Source: Arthrobacter sp. M2012083
GTDB lineage: Bacteria > Actinomycetota > Actinomycetes > Actinomycetales > Micrococcaceae
Assembly (NCBI RefSeq): GCF_000281065.1
Contig: NZ_AKKK01000006.1
Coordinates: forward strand, 62,001-126,000
Direction of reading: 5' to 3'
DNA: 64,000 bases
Part shown: positions 26,967 to 35,978 of the stretch, piece after piece
Numbering within the stretch: the first letter of the stretch is position 1
How the letters are laid out: each line of letters begins with the position of its first letter
Position numbers and translations under genes: made by a program
Notes under the pieces: model-generated
The model's input: only the letters and a program-made list of their open reading frames with translations
The model's database searches: none
What the model was told of the DNA's origin: nothing

Positions 26967-27731
26967 ATGAAACTTGAAATTGCCGTGGTGAGCGCGGCGG
27001 GTGCAGGCACGGCCGCCGCCGAAGGGGCAGACCGGATTGAGCTGTGCAGCAGCCTGGAACTTGGTGGAATCACTCCGAGCCAAGGACTCATGGAAGCGAG
27101 CATGGAACACGTCGATGGCCGTCTGGAAATCCATCCGCTGATACGCTCCAGGCCCGGCGATTTCCGGTACTCGGCTTCCGACCTGGACACCATGGTCCAC
27201 GAGATCCGACACCTTCTCGCCCAAGGTGCGCATGGGGTGGTGGTTGGCGCGCTCACTCCCTCAGGAGAGGTGGACGTGCGAGCCGTGCAGCGTCTGGTGG
27301 GCTCAGCCAAGGATGCCAATCCTAAAGCGCAATTGACCTTCCACCGGGCCATCGATCAGGCAGGAGACCCTTTAGCCGCCCTTGAGCAACTCATGGAACT
27401 GGGCTTCACCCGGGTCCTGACGTCAGGGCATGAAGCTACCGCCGGAGCAGGCCTGCAGACCCTGACCTCCATGGTGGAGCGGGCAGGGGGTGCTCTGGAA
27501 ATCATGGCCGGCGGGGGTCTTTCGCTGGTGGATATCCCGGCAATGCACGCGGCGGGGCTGTCCGCCGTTCACCTGTCCGCGAAGAAGACCGTCTCAACCC
27601 TCGGAGAAGGAGCGATCTCCCTAGGCGCCCAGGACGGCAGCGATCCCACCGCCTACACCGTCACCGACCGCGAAGTTGTTAGGGCCGCCAGGGCGAAAGT
27701 CAACGCGCTGAACCTTGCCAAGCCCAAGTAG
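26967..27731 (+). CDS. cutC: Copper homeostasis protein CutC family
   Basis: The 254-residue TIM-barrel protein has the CutC signature segments near the start: EIAVVSAAGAGTAAAEGADRIELC, ELGGITPSQGL and IHPLIRSRPGDFRY. FHRAIDQAGDPLAALE and LTSGHEATAGAG follow in the second half. CutC was linked to copper tolerance, but its biochemical activity is unsettled. It is 25 bp downstream of the thioesterase on the same strand and could be cotranscribed. A small hairpin CCGTCC/GGACGG follows the stop. Confidence 0.85.
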   Translation: MKLEIAVVSAAGAGTAAAEGADRIELCSSLELGGITPSQGLMEASMEHVDGRLEIHPLIRSRPGDFRYSASDLDTMVHEIRHLLAQGAHGVVVGALTPSGEVDVRAVQRLVGSAKDANPKAQLTFHRAIDQAGDPLAALEQLMELGFTRVLTSGHEATAGAGLQTLTSMVERAGGALEIMAGGGLSLVDIPAMHAAGLSAVHLSAKKTVSTLGEGAISLGAQDGSDPTAYTVTDREVVRAARAKVNALNLAKPK

Positions 27732-27875
27732 GCCCTGCCGTCCAGCTTACGGACGGAAAAATTGCAGTGATCACGTATCGTCATGACCCTTTACGACTCC
27801 GTAGAACGACGGGATGATGTAAGGATTCACCAACCCGGTGACCAGCCCCGGAAGCTACCTTCAGGAGTCCCAGCA

Positions 27876-30800
27876 ATGCCGCTGCCCGTGCCGGTTTCAC
27901 CGGCCCCCGTTTCCCCTCCCACAACAAGCAGACACCATGCGCTGACCGAGGCCCACCCGGAGGTGGAATGTGGCATCGGGGCGTGGGACAAACTGCTCTA
28001 CGGAAATCACCGGTTCGTCGTGGAAGTCCTGGAAAGGGTGGAACTGGCGCTGGAGACCCACTTACCAGCGCCTGCTCAAAGGGTGCTTATCCCTTGGCGG
28101 CGCCAGGACCACCACCCGGCCTCGATTGATGTCATCATCGTCTCGGAAAAGAGCGGTACAAGGGTTCGGAACGTGATCGTGGAAGAGGCCATCCGGGAGT
28201 TCGGAAATATCGTTTTCGAAGCGATCGATGGCCCGGGGATCTACTTCGCTTATTACCTGCCCTACGCCATGCTGGGGAAAGCCCACTATCCCCAGGCGCA
28301 GTACCTCCCGCATCGTCCGTCCGCAGACCCTGCCTGGGTGGCCGCCGTCGGGGGTTCATGGTGGGTTCCGGCGACGCGCGAACTGCCACAGGCGACAGTC
28401 CTTCGATACGAGGCGGCCAGCGAGAGGGACTCCTTCGCACCGATGAACTTCACTGCCAGCATCGACGAACTCGAGAAATTCCACCGGGCTTACGCGGGCG
28501 AGGCCTTTCTGGTGTTTCCGGAGGACCGCCTCAACCCGATTTCCATGCATGCGGACCTTCCAGCGCACTGGGTGATCAACGGACCGGCCAAGACCTTTAC
28601 TGCCCATGCCCGGCCCGGGGAGGACTACGTAGTCCAGCTTGGGTTGTTCGCCCTGCAGGATCTCGAAGCCGTGACAGTCGAAGTCACGGCGCCGTCCGGG
28701 GGACACTGCATCAACACTGATGGCGTGGACCGTTTGGGCAGGCCATGGCAGAGGACCCTTGCGGTACCAGCGGGGAAAGTTCAGGCGCTGTATGTGATCC
28801 TGCCAGTTCCTCACAATGCTGCCGGATCAACCGTGGAGGCGTTGGTGAGGATTGCCGCCACTGGTATCACGGCCGTAGGCCAGGCGGCGGAGGAGATCGA
28901 GGTCACGCTTGAGGTGGCCGGAGAGACGGACACAGAACCCGACGGCGGATTCGGCGATCCGCGTTTACTGCGGCGCCTGGCGTGGCTGGATTCGCGGGTG
29001 GCCCAGGACGTGGAGCTAGTCAAGCCCTTCACGGCCATCACCTTGGACGAATCGGGCAGGACGTTGGGGATCCTGGGCAGATCCCTGCGGTTGACGGAGT
29101 CGGGCCTCCCGGCGCAGGTGACGTCCACCTTCACCGCCGCCGTCACCGCAACTGATGGCCCCGCCGTCGGACTTTTCAGCTCCCCGGTGCGGCTGGACGT
29201 CGAGGGAATCGAATGGACGCACGGGCGGCTCGTCTTCACCGAGGAGGGCCCGGCGCGGACGTCCTGGCGGTGCAGCTGGACGGGCCGAAAAGACGGCAAG
29301 TCAGTGCTGGCGTTGGAGCTGAACGGCGTTCTCGATGCCGATGGAGCAGTGTCATACTCGCTGCGCCTCAGTTCCGAGGGAACCGTGGACGTGAACGACG
29401 TGGGGCTGCAGCTCGAGTTTTGGGAGTCGGCGGTTCCGCTGGCCATGGGTTTAGGTGTCCCGGGTGGTCGCCGGCCGGAAGCCCTGGACTGGATGTGGGA
29501 CGTGGCCGCGAAGAACCAGGACGCGCTGTGGCTGGGAAGTGTGAACGCCGGAATTCAGCTCGCCCTGCGCGACCACAGATATGAACGGCCGCTCAACACC
29601 AACTTCTACCGGGAGAAGCCGCTGGTGGAGCCGACGTCATGGGCCAATCGCCAGCAAAGCAGCGGGGACGCCATAGTCCGAGGCGGGGTGAAGCTGCGCA
29701 TGGCGGACGGCACGGTAAAGGTGAACGCCTTCAGTGGCTCAAGGACGCTGACTGCCAACGAACCGCTGGACTTCGATTTCCGCCTGTTGCTGACACCGTT
29801 CAAGCCGATCGAGCCAGCTAAGCACCTTCGGAAACGCTACTTCCACGCTCCTGAAAATCCGGCGGACATCAAAGCAGTGGGAGCCACCGTGGTCAACGTC
29901 CACCACGCAACGGCACCGGCGCCGTACATCAACGACCCCCTCCTGACCCGGGACTCGCTGCGGGACTACGTTGCCGAGTGTCATCGGCAGGGCCTGAAGG
30001 CCAAGGTGTACAACACGGTCCGCGAGCTCACGTTCCACAGTCCGGAGCTGTTGCCGTTGCTGCACCTGGACCACGAGATTTTCAGTGACGGCCCGGGCAA
30101 CGGACATATCTGGCTGCGGGAACATGTGGGCTGCGGCTACGTCTCAGCGTGGTTCGCGCCCAATGTGGACGACATCGCCGTTGTGACCACGGGTGAGTCG
30201 CGGTGGGAGAACTTCTACGTGCGGAGCCTCCAGGAACTGGCCAAGGGCGTGGACGGGATCGACGGCATCTATCTTGATGACATTGCCTATGACCGGCATG
30301 CCATGCTGCGGGTCCGCAAGGTCCTCGAGCGGGCCAGCCAAGCCAGGGGTGTGGATGGCCCTGAAATAGACCTTCATTCCGCCAACCAGTTCACAGCGCA
30401 CGACGGATATGCATCCTCCGCCAATCTGTACATGGAGCACTTGCCCTATGTGGACCGGCTCTGGCTGGGGGAGTACTTCGACTACCACACCACTGATTCC
30501 GACTATTGGCTGGTGGAGCTATCCGGGATTCCCTTCGGCGTCATGGGCGAGATGTTGGAAGGCGGTGGCAATCCATGGCGGGGCATGGTGTTTGGCATGA
30601 CGGGCCGGGCACCCGCCGTCGACAACCGCCCGCTATGGGATTTCTGGGCAGCTACCGGACTGGAAAGCGGGCAGATGCGGGGCTGCTGGGATCCCCAAGC
30701 CCCGGTCCGAACCAACCACCCGGACATACTTGCCAGCACGTGGCTGACGGAGCAAGGGATGGTTGTAGTGCTGGCATCCTGGGCCGGGCAAACTGAGCAT

Positions 30801-30947
30801 GTGACGTTGATTTTCGACGACGACGCTGCCGCCCGGGCCGTCACTGCCCCGGCCATCCGCGGATTCCAATCCGCCGCGAGCTACGCGCCCGGCGACCCTA
30901 TCACCATTGAGCCGCAGCGCGGCCTCCTTCTCACGATCGGATACTGA
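27876..30947 (+). CDS. Glycoside-hydrolase-like protein of the DUF6067 type
   Basis: ATG 27876 is preferred (AGGAG 9 nt upstream), giving 1023 residues; the upstream in-frame ATG 27783 lacks an SD. The first 650 residues are beta-rich. The C-terminal 350 residues read as a TIM-barrel glycosidase: RYFHAPENPADIKAVGATVVNVHH, HRQGLKAKVYNTVRELT, GIDGIYLDDIAYDR, DLHSANQFT, and YFDYHTTDSDYWLVELSGIPFG. Clustered Asp/Glu at strand ends (LDDIAYDR, GEYFDY) are candidate catalytic residues. No signal peptide is seen, so it may act on imported oligosaccharides. It is the first gene of a two- or three-gene unit with the DUF5107-TPR protein. The linkage cleaved is unknown. Confidence 0.7.
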   Translation: MPLPVPVSPAPVSPPTTSRHHALTEAHPEVECGIGAWDKLLYGNHRFVVEVLERVELALETHLPAPAQRVLIPWRRQDHHPASIDVIIVSEKSGTRVRNVIVEEAIREFGNIVFEAIDGPGIYFAYYLPYAMLGKAHYPQAQYLPHRPSADPAWVAAVGGSWWVPATRELPQATVLRYEAASERDSFAPMNFTASIDELEKFHRAYAGEAFLVFPEDRLNPISMHADLPAHWVINGPAKTFTAHARPGEDYVVQLGLFALQDLEAVTVEVTAPSGGHCINTDGVDRLGRPWQRTLAVPAGKVQALYVILPVPHNAAGSTVEALVRIAATGITAVGQAAEEIEVTLEVAGETDTEPDGGFGDPRLLRRLAWLDSRVAQDVELVKPFTAITLDESGRTLGILGRSLRLTESGLPAQVTSTFTAAVTATDGPAVGLFSSPVRLDVEGIEWTHGRLVFTEEGPARTSWRCSWTGRKDGKSVLALELNGVLDADGAVSYSLRLSSEGTVDVNDVGLQLEFWESAVPLAMGLGVPGGRRPEALDWMWDVAAKNQDALWLGSVNAGIQLALRDHRYERPLNTNFYREKPLVEPTSWANRQQSSGDAIVRGGVKLRMADGTVKVNAFSGSRTLTANEPLDFDFRLLLTPFKPIEPAKHLRKRYFHAPENPADIKAVGATVVNVHHATAPAPYINDPLLTRDSLRDYVAECHRQGLKAKVYNTVRELTFHSPELLPLLHLDHEIFSDGPGNGHIWLREHVGCGYVSAWFAPNVDDIAVVTTGESRWENFYVRSLQELAKGVDGIDGIYLDDIAYDRHAMLRVRKVLERASQARGVDGPEIDLHSANQFTAHDGYASSANLYMEHLPYVDRLWLGEYFDYHTTDSDYWLVELSGIPFGVMGEMLEGGGNPWRGMVFGMTGRAPAVDNRPLWDFWAATGLESGQMRGCWDPQAPVRTNHPDILASTWLTEQGMVVVLASWAGQTEHVTLIFDDDAAARAVTAPAIRGFQSAASYAPGDPITIEPQRGLLLTIGY

Positions 30948-30948
30948 C

Positions 30949-32886
30949 GTGGCCAGCACCGCAAGCTCCAACCTCACCATCACCACTATCTCCTTGACAA
31001 TGGCAGAGCTCGGCCCGCTGAACCCCCTGCCGGTGGTGGCGGCCGAACTGGACCAGCCCTACACGGTGGGCGAGGGCGTGCCGGAGGAACTCCAAGCCTC
31101 GGCCCGCTACGGAGTGGTGCCCAATGTTTATCCGTATCTCATGCAGGACGGCTACGGCCGGGATGCGGCACCCAAGGAATTTCCCGCCGTCGTGCTTGAA
31201 AACAGCAAACTCAAGGTGACCGTCATCCCTTCATTGGGTGGCCGCATTTGGGAGTTGTTCGATAAAGCCACAGGCAAGCAGCTCCTCCACACCCACGATG
31301 CCCCGCAACTGGCCAACATTGCGCTTCGCAAGGCGTGGTTTGCGGGCGGGCTGGAATGGAATATCGGCACCCGTGGTCATTCACCCACCAGTTGCGATCC
31401 GCTGCAAACCGCAATCGTTCATACCCCGGACGGCAAACACATCCTGCGCGTGTGGGAGTACGAGCGGCTGAGGGAAGTGGTGTTCCAGGTGGACATCTGG
31501 TTGCCTGCGGACTCGGACGTCCTCTTCGTCGCGGTCAGGCTGCGGAACCCGAACGATCACGATGTCCCCATGTATTGGTGGAGCAACGCAGCCATCCCGG
31601 AAACGGAGCGTACCCGGGTCATCGCTCCGGCGGACGATGCTTTCGGTAGCGACTACGCCACGGATATCACCCGGGTGAGGCCAACTGACCACGAAGGGTA
31701 TGACGGCACGTGGCTGGTCAACAGCCCGCACGCGGCTGACTTCTTCTTCGACATCGACCCATCCGAACGGCGTTGGGTCGTGGCTGCGGACGACGACGGC
31801 GACGGGCTGGCGATGCTGTCCACGGGCCTCCTGCGGGGAAAGAAGCTCTTCGTCTGGGGCCAAGGACAAGGCGGCAAACGTTGGCAGGAGTGGTTGAGCC
31901 CAGGTGCCGGACCGTACGCCGAGATCCAGGCCGGCCTCGCGCAGACGCAGTTTGAACACCTGGTGATGCCCGCCGGCGCAGAGTGGGCATGGGTTGAAGC
32001 GTACGGGAACGGGCACCTTGATCCGGAGACCTCGCACGGTCCCGACTGGAATGCTGCGGTGGCGCACGCCAGCGCGCGCTTGGAACAACTCCTGCCCCAC
32101 GAGGAACTCGAGTCCATGCTTTCCGCCGCCATCAGCGATGCCGACGTCCCGCCGTCGAAAATGCTGCTGCACGGCAGCGGTTGGGGCGTTGTGGAGCGGG
32201 CCCGGCGAAGCAGGTCAGGCATGGCCTGGATTGATGAAAGCGGTACACCTTTCGTGGATGAGAGCGTCACGGCCGAGCAGGAACCGTGGCTTGGGTTGCT
32301 GCACGGAAAAGCGTTCGACGGCGCGCCCAGCTTCGTCGCCGGGGCGGATTGGGAGGACCTGTTGGCGGGGCAGAACAGCGTTGAAGCGAAATTCCACGTG
32401 GCCACCATGAGGCATGCAAGGCAGGACCTGGGCGGGGCGAAGGCGCTGTATCGCGAGGTACTGGCGGCCGGTGATGTGCGGCCGCCTACCAGGGCGCTCG
32501 CGCATCGCGGACTGGGCTTGGCCCTCCTCGCTGAGGGACAGGAAACCGAAGGACTTGCCGAGCTGCGGAACGGCGTGGAGGCTGACCATTCCACCACAGC
32601 CTTGCTCACGGAGGCGGCCACGCTCAGCATCCGCCACGGAGACCCGGCCATGGCTCTGCAACTGACGGAGAAGGCACCCAAGGAGGGCGCCGGCGTCGGA
32701 CGCTTGAGGTTCCTCCGGGCGCTGGCGCTTGCGCGGACGGGAAACCCTGGAGAGGCGGCCGCCATCTTGCATGAGGGCGTCGAAATTCCGGACCTCCGCG
32801 AAGGGGAGGATGCCATCGCCGCCTTGTGGGAAGAGGTCTGTCCCGGCGAGCCTGTTCCATTCAGTTATCAGTTCGGGATGCACTAG
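30949..32886 (+). CDS. DUF5107 domain protein with C-terminal TPR repeats
   Basis: GTG 30949 follows the previous stop by 1 nt; in-frame ATG 30907 would overlap it. The 645-residue protein has a DUF5107 beta-sandwich with a galactose-mutarotase-like look (LENSKLKVTVIPSLGGRIWELFDKATG, FAGGLEWNIGTRGHSP, MYWWSNAAIPET). Helical TPR-type repeats follow from about residue 460 (HARQDLGGAKALYREVLAAG, AHRGLGLALLAEGQE). DUF5107-TPR proteins often sit beside glycosidases and are thought to bind or modify carbohydrates. Its coupling to the DUF6067-type gene supports that role here. No signal peptide is present. Confidence 0.75.
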   Translation: MASTASSNLTITTISLTMAELGPLNPLPVVAAELDQPYTVGEGVPEELQASARYGVVPNVYPYLMQDGYGRDAAPKEFPAVVLENSKLKVTVIPSLGGRIWELFDKATGKQLLHTHDAPQLANIALRKAWFAGGLEWNIGTRGHSPTSCDPLQTAIVHTPDGKHILRVWEYERLREVVFQVDIWLPADSDVLFVAVRLRNPNDHDVPMYWWSNAAIPETERTRVIAPADDAFGSDYATDITRVRPTDHEGYDGTWLVNSPHAADFFFDIDPSERRWVVAADDDGDGLAMLSTGLLRGKKLFVWGQGQGGKRWQEWLSPGAGPYAEIQAGLAQTQFEHLVMPAGAEWAWVEAYGNGHLDPETSHGPDWNAAVAHASARLEQLLPHEELESMLSAAISDADVPPSKMLLHGSGWGVVERARRSRSGMAWIDESGTPFVDESVTAEQEPWLGLLHGKAFDGAPSFVAGADWEDLLAGQNSVEAKFHVATMRHARQDLGGAKALYREVLAAGDVRPPTRALAHRGLGLALLAEGQETEGLAELRNGVEADHSTTALLTEAATLSIRHGDPAMALQLTEKAPKEGAGVGRLRFLRALALARTGNPGEAAAILHEGVEIPDLREGEDAIAALWEEVCPGEPVPFSYQFGMH

Positions 32887-32983
32887 CGATTTTTTTTAGT
32901 GTCCGGGTGTGGCCTCCCACACATCTTCGGCAATCTCTGAAAGCGTGTTCTTGACCATTTTTCAGGATACCAAGGAGTATCGA

Positions 32984-33586
32984 TTGATCCCCGAAATAGC
33001 AGGACTCCCATCCTTGGAGTGGACCTCGTCCACCGGTCACGCCAGCTATGACGAGGCCGAGGGGACGCTGACCCTCACAGCCGCGCCCGGGGTTGACTGG
33101 ACCAACGACTCCCTTGGGGGAGAACCGCAGCATGGCGCCACTGCGCTGGGGTTCAGGGCTCCGGCGGCCTTCTCGTTCTCGGCCAGGGTTCTGGTGGCCT
33201 CACCGCGGACAACGTTCGACGCCGGTGTGCTGAGCCTGTGGGCGGACAGCGAACACTGGGCCAAGCTCTGTTTCGAGTATTCTCCGCAAGGGGAAGCCAT
33301 GGTGGTCAGCGTGGTAACCAACAGCTATTCCGACGATTCCAACGGGCCTGTGGTGACTGCCCCGTGGGTCTACCTTCGCATCAGCCGGGTGGGTCCGGCG
33401 TGGGCTTTCCACTCGTCATCGGATGGCCGGGAATGGTCCTTCGTCCGGCTGTTCAGGCTGGATACGGAGAAACCCGTCCACGTAGGGTTCATGTCGCAAG
33501 CCCCAATGGGAGAGGGCTGCGAGGCCCGATTCGACGCCATCGAATTGAAGGACGAACCGCCGGCGGACCTCCGCGACGGAAGTTAG
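32984..33586 (+). CDS. DUF1349 family concanavalin-like protein
   Basis: TTG 32984 has AAGGAG 7 nt upstream, giving 200 residues; a GTG at 32909 is in frame but has no SD. The protein is a jelly-roll/LamG-like beta sandwich with DUF1349 landmarks (VDWTNDSLGG, AGVLSLWADSEHWAKLCFEYSPQG, VYLRISRVGPAWAFHSSSDGREWSFVRLF, VHVGFMSQAPMGEGCEARFDAIEL). Such proteins bind or act on carbohydrates; some are annotated as regulators of enolase-like proteins without proof. It follows the DUF5107 gene by about 100 bp and probably belongs to the same function. Confidence 0.75.
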   Translation: MIPEIAGLPSLEWTSSTGHASYDEAEGTLTLTAAPGVDWTNDSLGGEPQHGATALGFRAPAAFSFSARVLVASPRTTFDAGVLSLWADSEHWAKLCFEYSPQGEAMVVSVVTNSYSDDSNGPVVTAPWVYLRISRVGPAWAFHSSSDGREWSFVRLFRLDTEKPVHVGFMSQAPMGEGCEARFDAIELKDEPPADLRDGS

Positions 33587-33682
33587 CGGCAGGCAAACGC
33601 AGGCCAATCGCGCGTCACGCGGCTGGAACGGCAAGCCTGTGGATATCCAGATGCTTGGATAAGCCAAACAAGGTAAGTTGGC

Positions 33683-35917
33683 ATGGTGATTCCCTCCGTA
33701 AAAACTGCCATTGACCGTGCCCCCGGAGTCTCCAAGGAGATCGAGGACGCAGCTTGGTATGTGCTCGGTCCGGCGCTTCACGGGAGACCTTCCGCGCTGG
33801 ACGGCAGGACGTTGACGTGGACCGCGGATGCTGCGGGCGAGCTTCTCGAACGGCTCGAACGCGGGGTCGAGGACTCAAAAGCACCTATGATGACCAACCT
33901 GCGGCAGAACCTGGAAGGCGCGTCCCGGGAGGCCAAACTGCTGGCCGTGGAACTGCTGTTCCTGCAATCACTGCCGCTCGCGCACGAGGTCAAGTCCCTC
34001 AGGGTTAAGAGGGCACGCGTCGCCGAAGCGGCGTCATGGGTTGAGCCGCCCATCGAACTGCCGGAAGAACTCTATGAGGGCATGACGGACCACGGTGTTA
34101 TCCGGGACCGCACTGCCGAGTTCAACTGGACTATTTGGGACCACTTGAAGTGGCTGTGCCGTTTCGTGGCCCACGTGGACAGCCAAAGCACGGCCACCAT
34201 CAACGAAGCGCTTGCGGACCCGCTGAAGTTCCACGAACTGGCCGCAGCAACGCCCGAGGACCAGCCCGCTCTTCGCCGCAGCATCGAGTACCTCGTGTGG
34301 CCGAGCTACTTTGAGCCCGTGGTGGCCGATGTCGAACGCCAGGAGATCCGGGACGCCTTCGCTTCACTTGTGGGTGGTGCCAAAGGCGACACAGACGAGG
34401 ACATCACCGCGGACATTCACCGCATTCGCCTCCACTTGGACGAGCAAGCCGGGCAGCGCATCGACTGGTATTCCCGTCAACTGGTGAGTCAGTGGCGCAA
34501 GGTGGGGGATCCGGGTCGCCGTTCCTGGCTCCTGCGCACCCATCATGACAACGGTGACCTCTTGGCCAGCTGGGTCGCCGAGGAAAAAGCCACCCTGGAC
34601 GTAGAGCACCTGCGTACCCTCACGGCGGGCGTTACGGCCGGCGTGGTTCAGCATGCCGTAGATGAGGATTACAAGCATCTGGGCTATGTGGAACGCGAAG
34701 ACACCAAGACTGCTGTTTTCGCCTTCCTGACGGTCATGAAGCCGGGCGATCTCACGCTGTATCAGCATGCCGGCCGGGTGCGGGTGGGCGTGGTTCTTGG
34801 CGAGCCTGAACACCACGAGGACAATCGCCGCATTCGCCGCAAGGTCCGCTGGTTCGAGGACAGCTACGCCATCCCCGAGCTTCCCCGTCATGCGCAGCGG
34901 CAGCTTTCCACGCCGGGCATCATCGTGGACGTCACCAGGGTGATCCAAGCCCTGCAGGAACTGCTGCCGGTGGAAGCCGAAACCGATGGTGAGGACGAAG
35001 CTCCGCCCACCACCGTCGTCGAGGTTGTCCAGCAAGGTTTCCGGCCCCTGACGGAAGAGTTCGCGGCGTCCCTGCACATGGACCTCGAACCGCTGAAGGA
35101 AATTGCGGAACTGCTCGAAGAGAACCGCCAACTGGTTCTGTACGGTCCTCCGGGGACCGGCAAGACTTACCTGGCCAAGCACCTCGCCGCCGAGCTGGCC
35201 GGTGACCACACTGACGAACGGGTGAAGCTGGTGCAGTTCCACCCCTCGTATGCTTACGAGGACTTCTTCGAGGGCTACCGGCCGGACAAAACCGACGATG
35301 GCCAGGTGTCCTTCAAACTCGTGGCCGGGCCGTTGAGGCGTCTGGCGGAGGAAGCTGCCAAGGCCGAGAATGCGCACAAACCGTACTTCCTGATCATCGA
35401 TGAAATGAACCGCGCCAACCTGGCCAAAGTCTTCGGTGAGCTCTATTTCCTCCTGGAGTACCGGGACGATCGTATTTACCTGCAGTACAGCCCCAACGAG
35501 CCTTTCAGCCTGCCGGATAACCTCTACATCATCGGCACCATGAACACCGCGGACCGCTCCATTGCCATGATGGATGCCGCCATCCGCCGCCGTTTCGCCT
35601 TTATCGAGCTGCACCCCAAGGAGGAGCCGATCCGCGGTACGCTGCGTCGTTTCCTGGAAGCCCGCGGGCTGGACACCCTCAACGCGGACCTGCTGGATGC
35701 GCTCAACGACGCGATCGACGATTGGGACAGGGACCTGATGATCGGACCGTCCTACTTCATGAAGAATGCAGCGCAGAACCCCACAGGACTACGCCGCATC
35801 TGGAAGTACGAGCTCATGCCGTTGCTGGAGGAGCACTACCACGGGCAGCTGAACCGCGCGCAACTTGAGGAGCGCTTCGGCCTGGACCAGTTGCTGGGAC
35901 GTCTTGCAGCCCGCTAA
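33683..35917 (+). CDS. mcrB: McrB-like AAA+ GTPase of a modification-dependent restriction system
   Basis: The 744-residue protein has an AAA+ module with Walker A GPPGTGKT (488-495), Walker B FLIIDEMNRANLAKVFGELY (569 on) and the McrB signature GTMNTADRSIAMMDAAIRRRF (618-638). The last of these corresponds to the GTP-binding MNTADR motif. The 480-residue N-terminal part contains a beta segment (LTLYQHAGRVRVGVVLG, RRKVRWFEDSY) like the base-reader or EVE-type domains found ahead of restriction ATPases. McrB hexamers translocate DNA and recruit McrC to cut modified DNA. The McrC-like gene follows directly. Confidence 0.85.
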   Translation: MVIPSVKTAIDRAPGVSKEIEDAAWYVLGPALHGRPSALDGRTLTWTADAAGELLERLERGVEDSKAPMMTNLRQNLEGASREAKLLAVELLFLQSLPLAHEVKSLRVKRARVAEAASWVEPPIELPEELYEGMTDHGVIRDRTAEFNWTIWDHLKWLCRFVAHVDSQSTATINEALADPLKFHELAAATPEDQPALRRSIEYLVWPSYFEPVVADVERQEIRDAFASLVGGAKGDTDEDITADIHRIRLHLDEQAGQRIDWYSRQLVSQWRKVGDPGRRSWLLRTHHDNGDLLASWVAEEKATLDVEHLRTLTAGVTAGVVQHAVDEDYKHLGYVEREDTKTAVFAFLTVMKPGDLTLYQHAGRVRVGVVLGEPEHHEDNRRIRRKVRWFEDSYAIPELPRHAQRQLSTPGIIVDVTRVIQALQELLPVEAETDGEDEAPPTTVVEVVQQGFRPLTEEFAASLHMDLEPLKEIAELLEENRQLVLYGPPGTGKTYLAKHLAAELAGDHTDERVKLVQFHPSYAYEDFFEGYRPDKTDDGQVSFKLVAGPLRRLAEEAAKAENAHKPYFLIIDEMNRANLAKVFGELYFLLEYRDDRIYLQYSPNEPFSLPDNLYIIGTMNTADRSIAMMDAAIRRRFAFIELHPKEEPIRGTLRRFLEARGLDTLNADLLDALNDAIDDWDRDLMIGPSYFMKNAAQNPTGLRRIWKYELMPLLEEHYHGQLNRAQLEERFGLDQLLGRLAAR

Positions 35918-35978
35918 ATCCATCCCGCCCAGGCCGGGCCGGGCTCCCGCTTCTGCCGGGCGGGTGCCTGCCTCAGCG

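Noticed and set aside
27736..27760. Terminator after cutC (CCGTCC/GGACGG hairpin)
   Set aside because: The stem is 6 bp and followed by A rather than T on the plus strand, so a terminator function is not supported.
27783..27875. Upstream start of the DUF6067-type gene at ATG 27783
   Set aside because: No SD, and the 31 extra residues are charged and Pro-rich without domain character; ATG 27876 has a good AGGAG.
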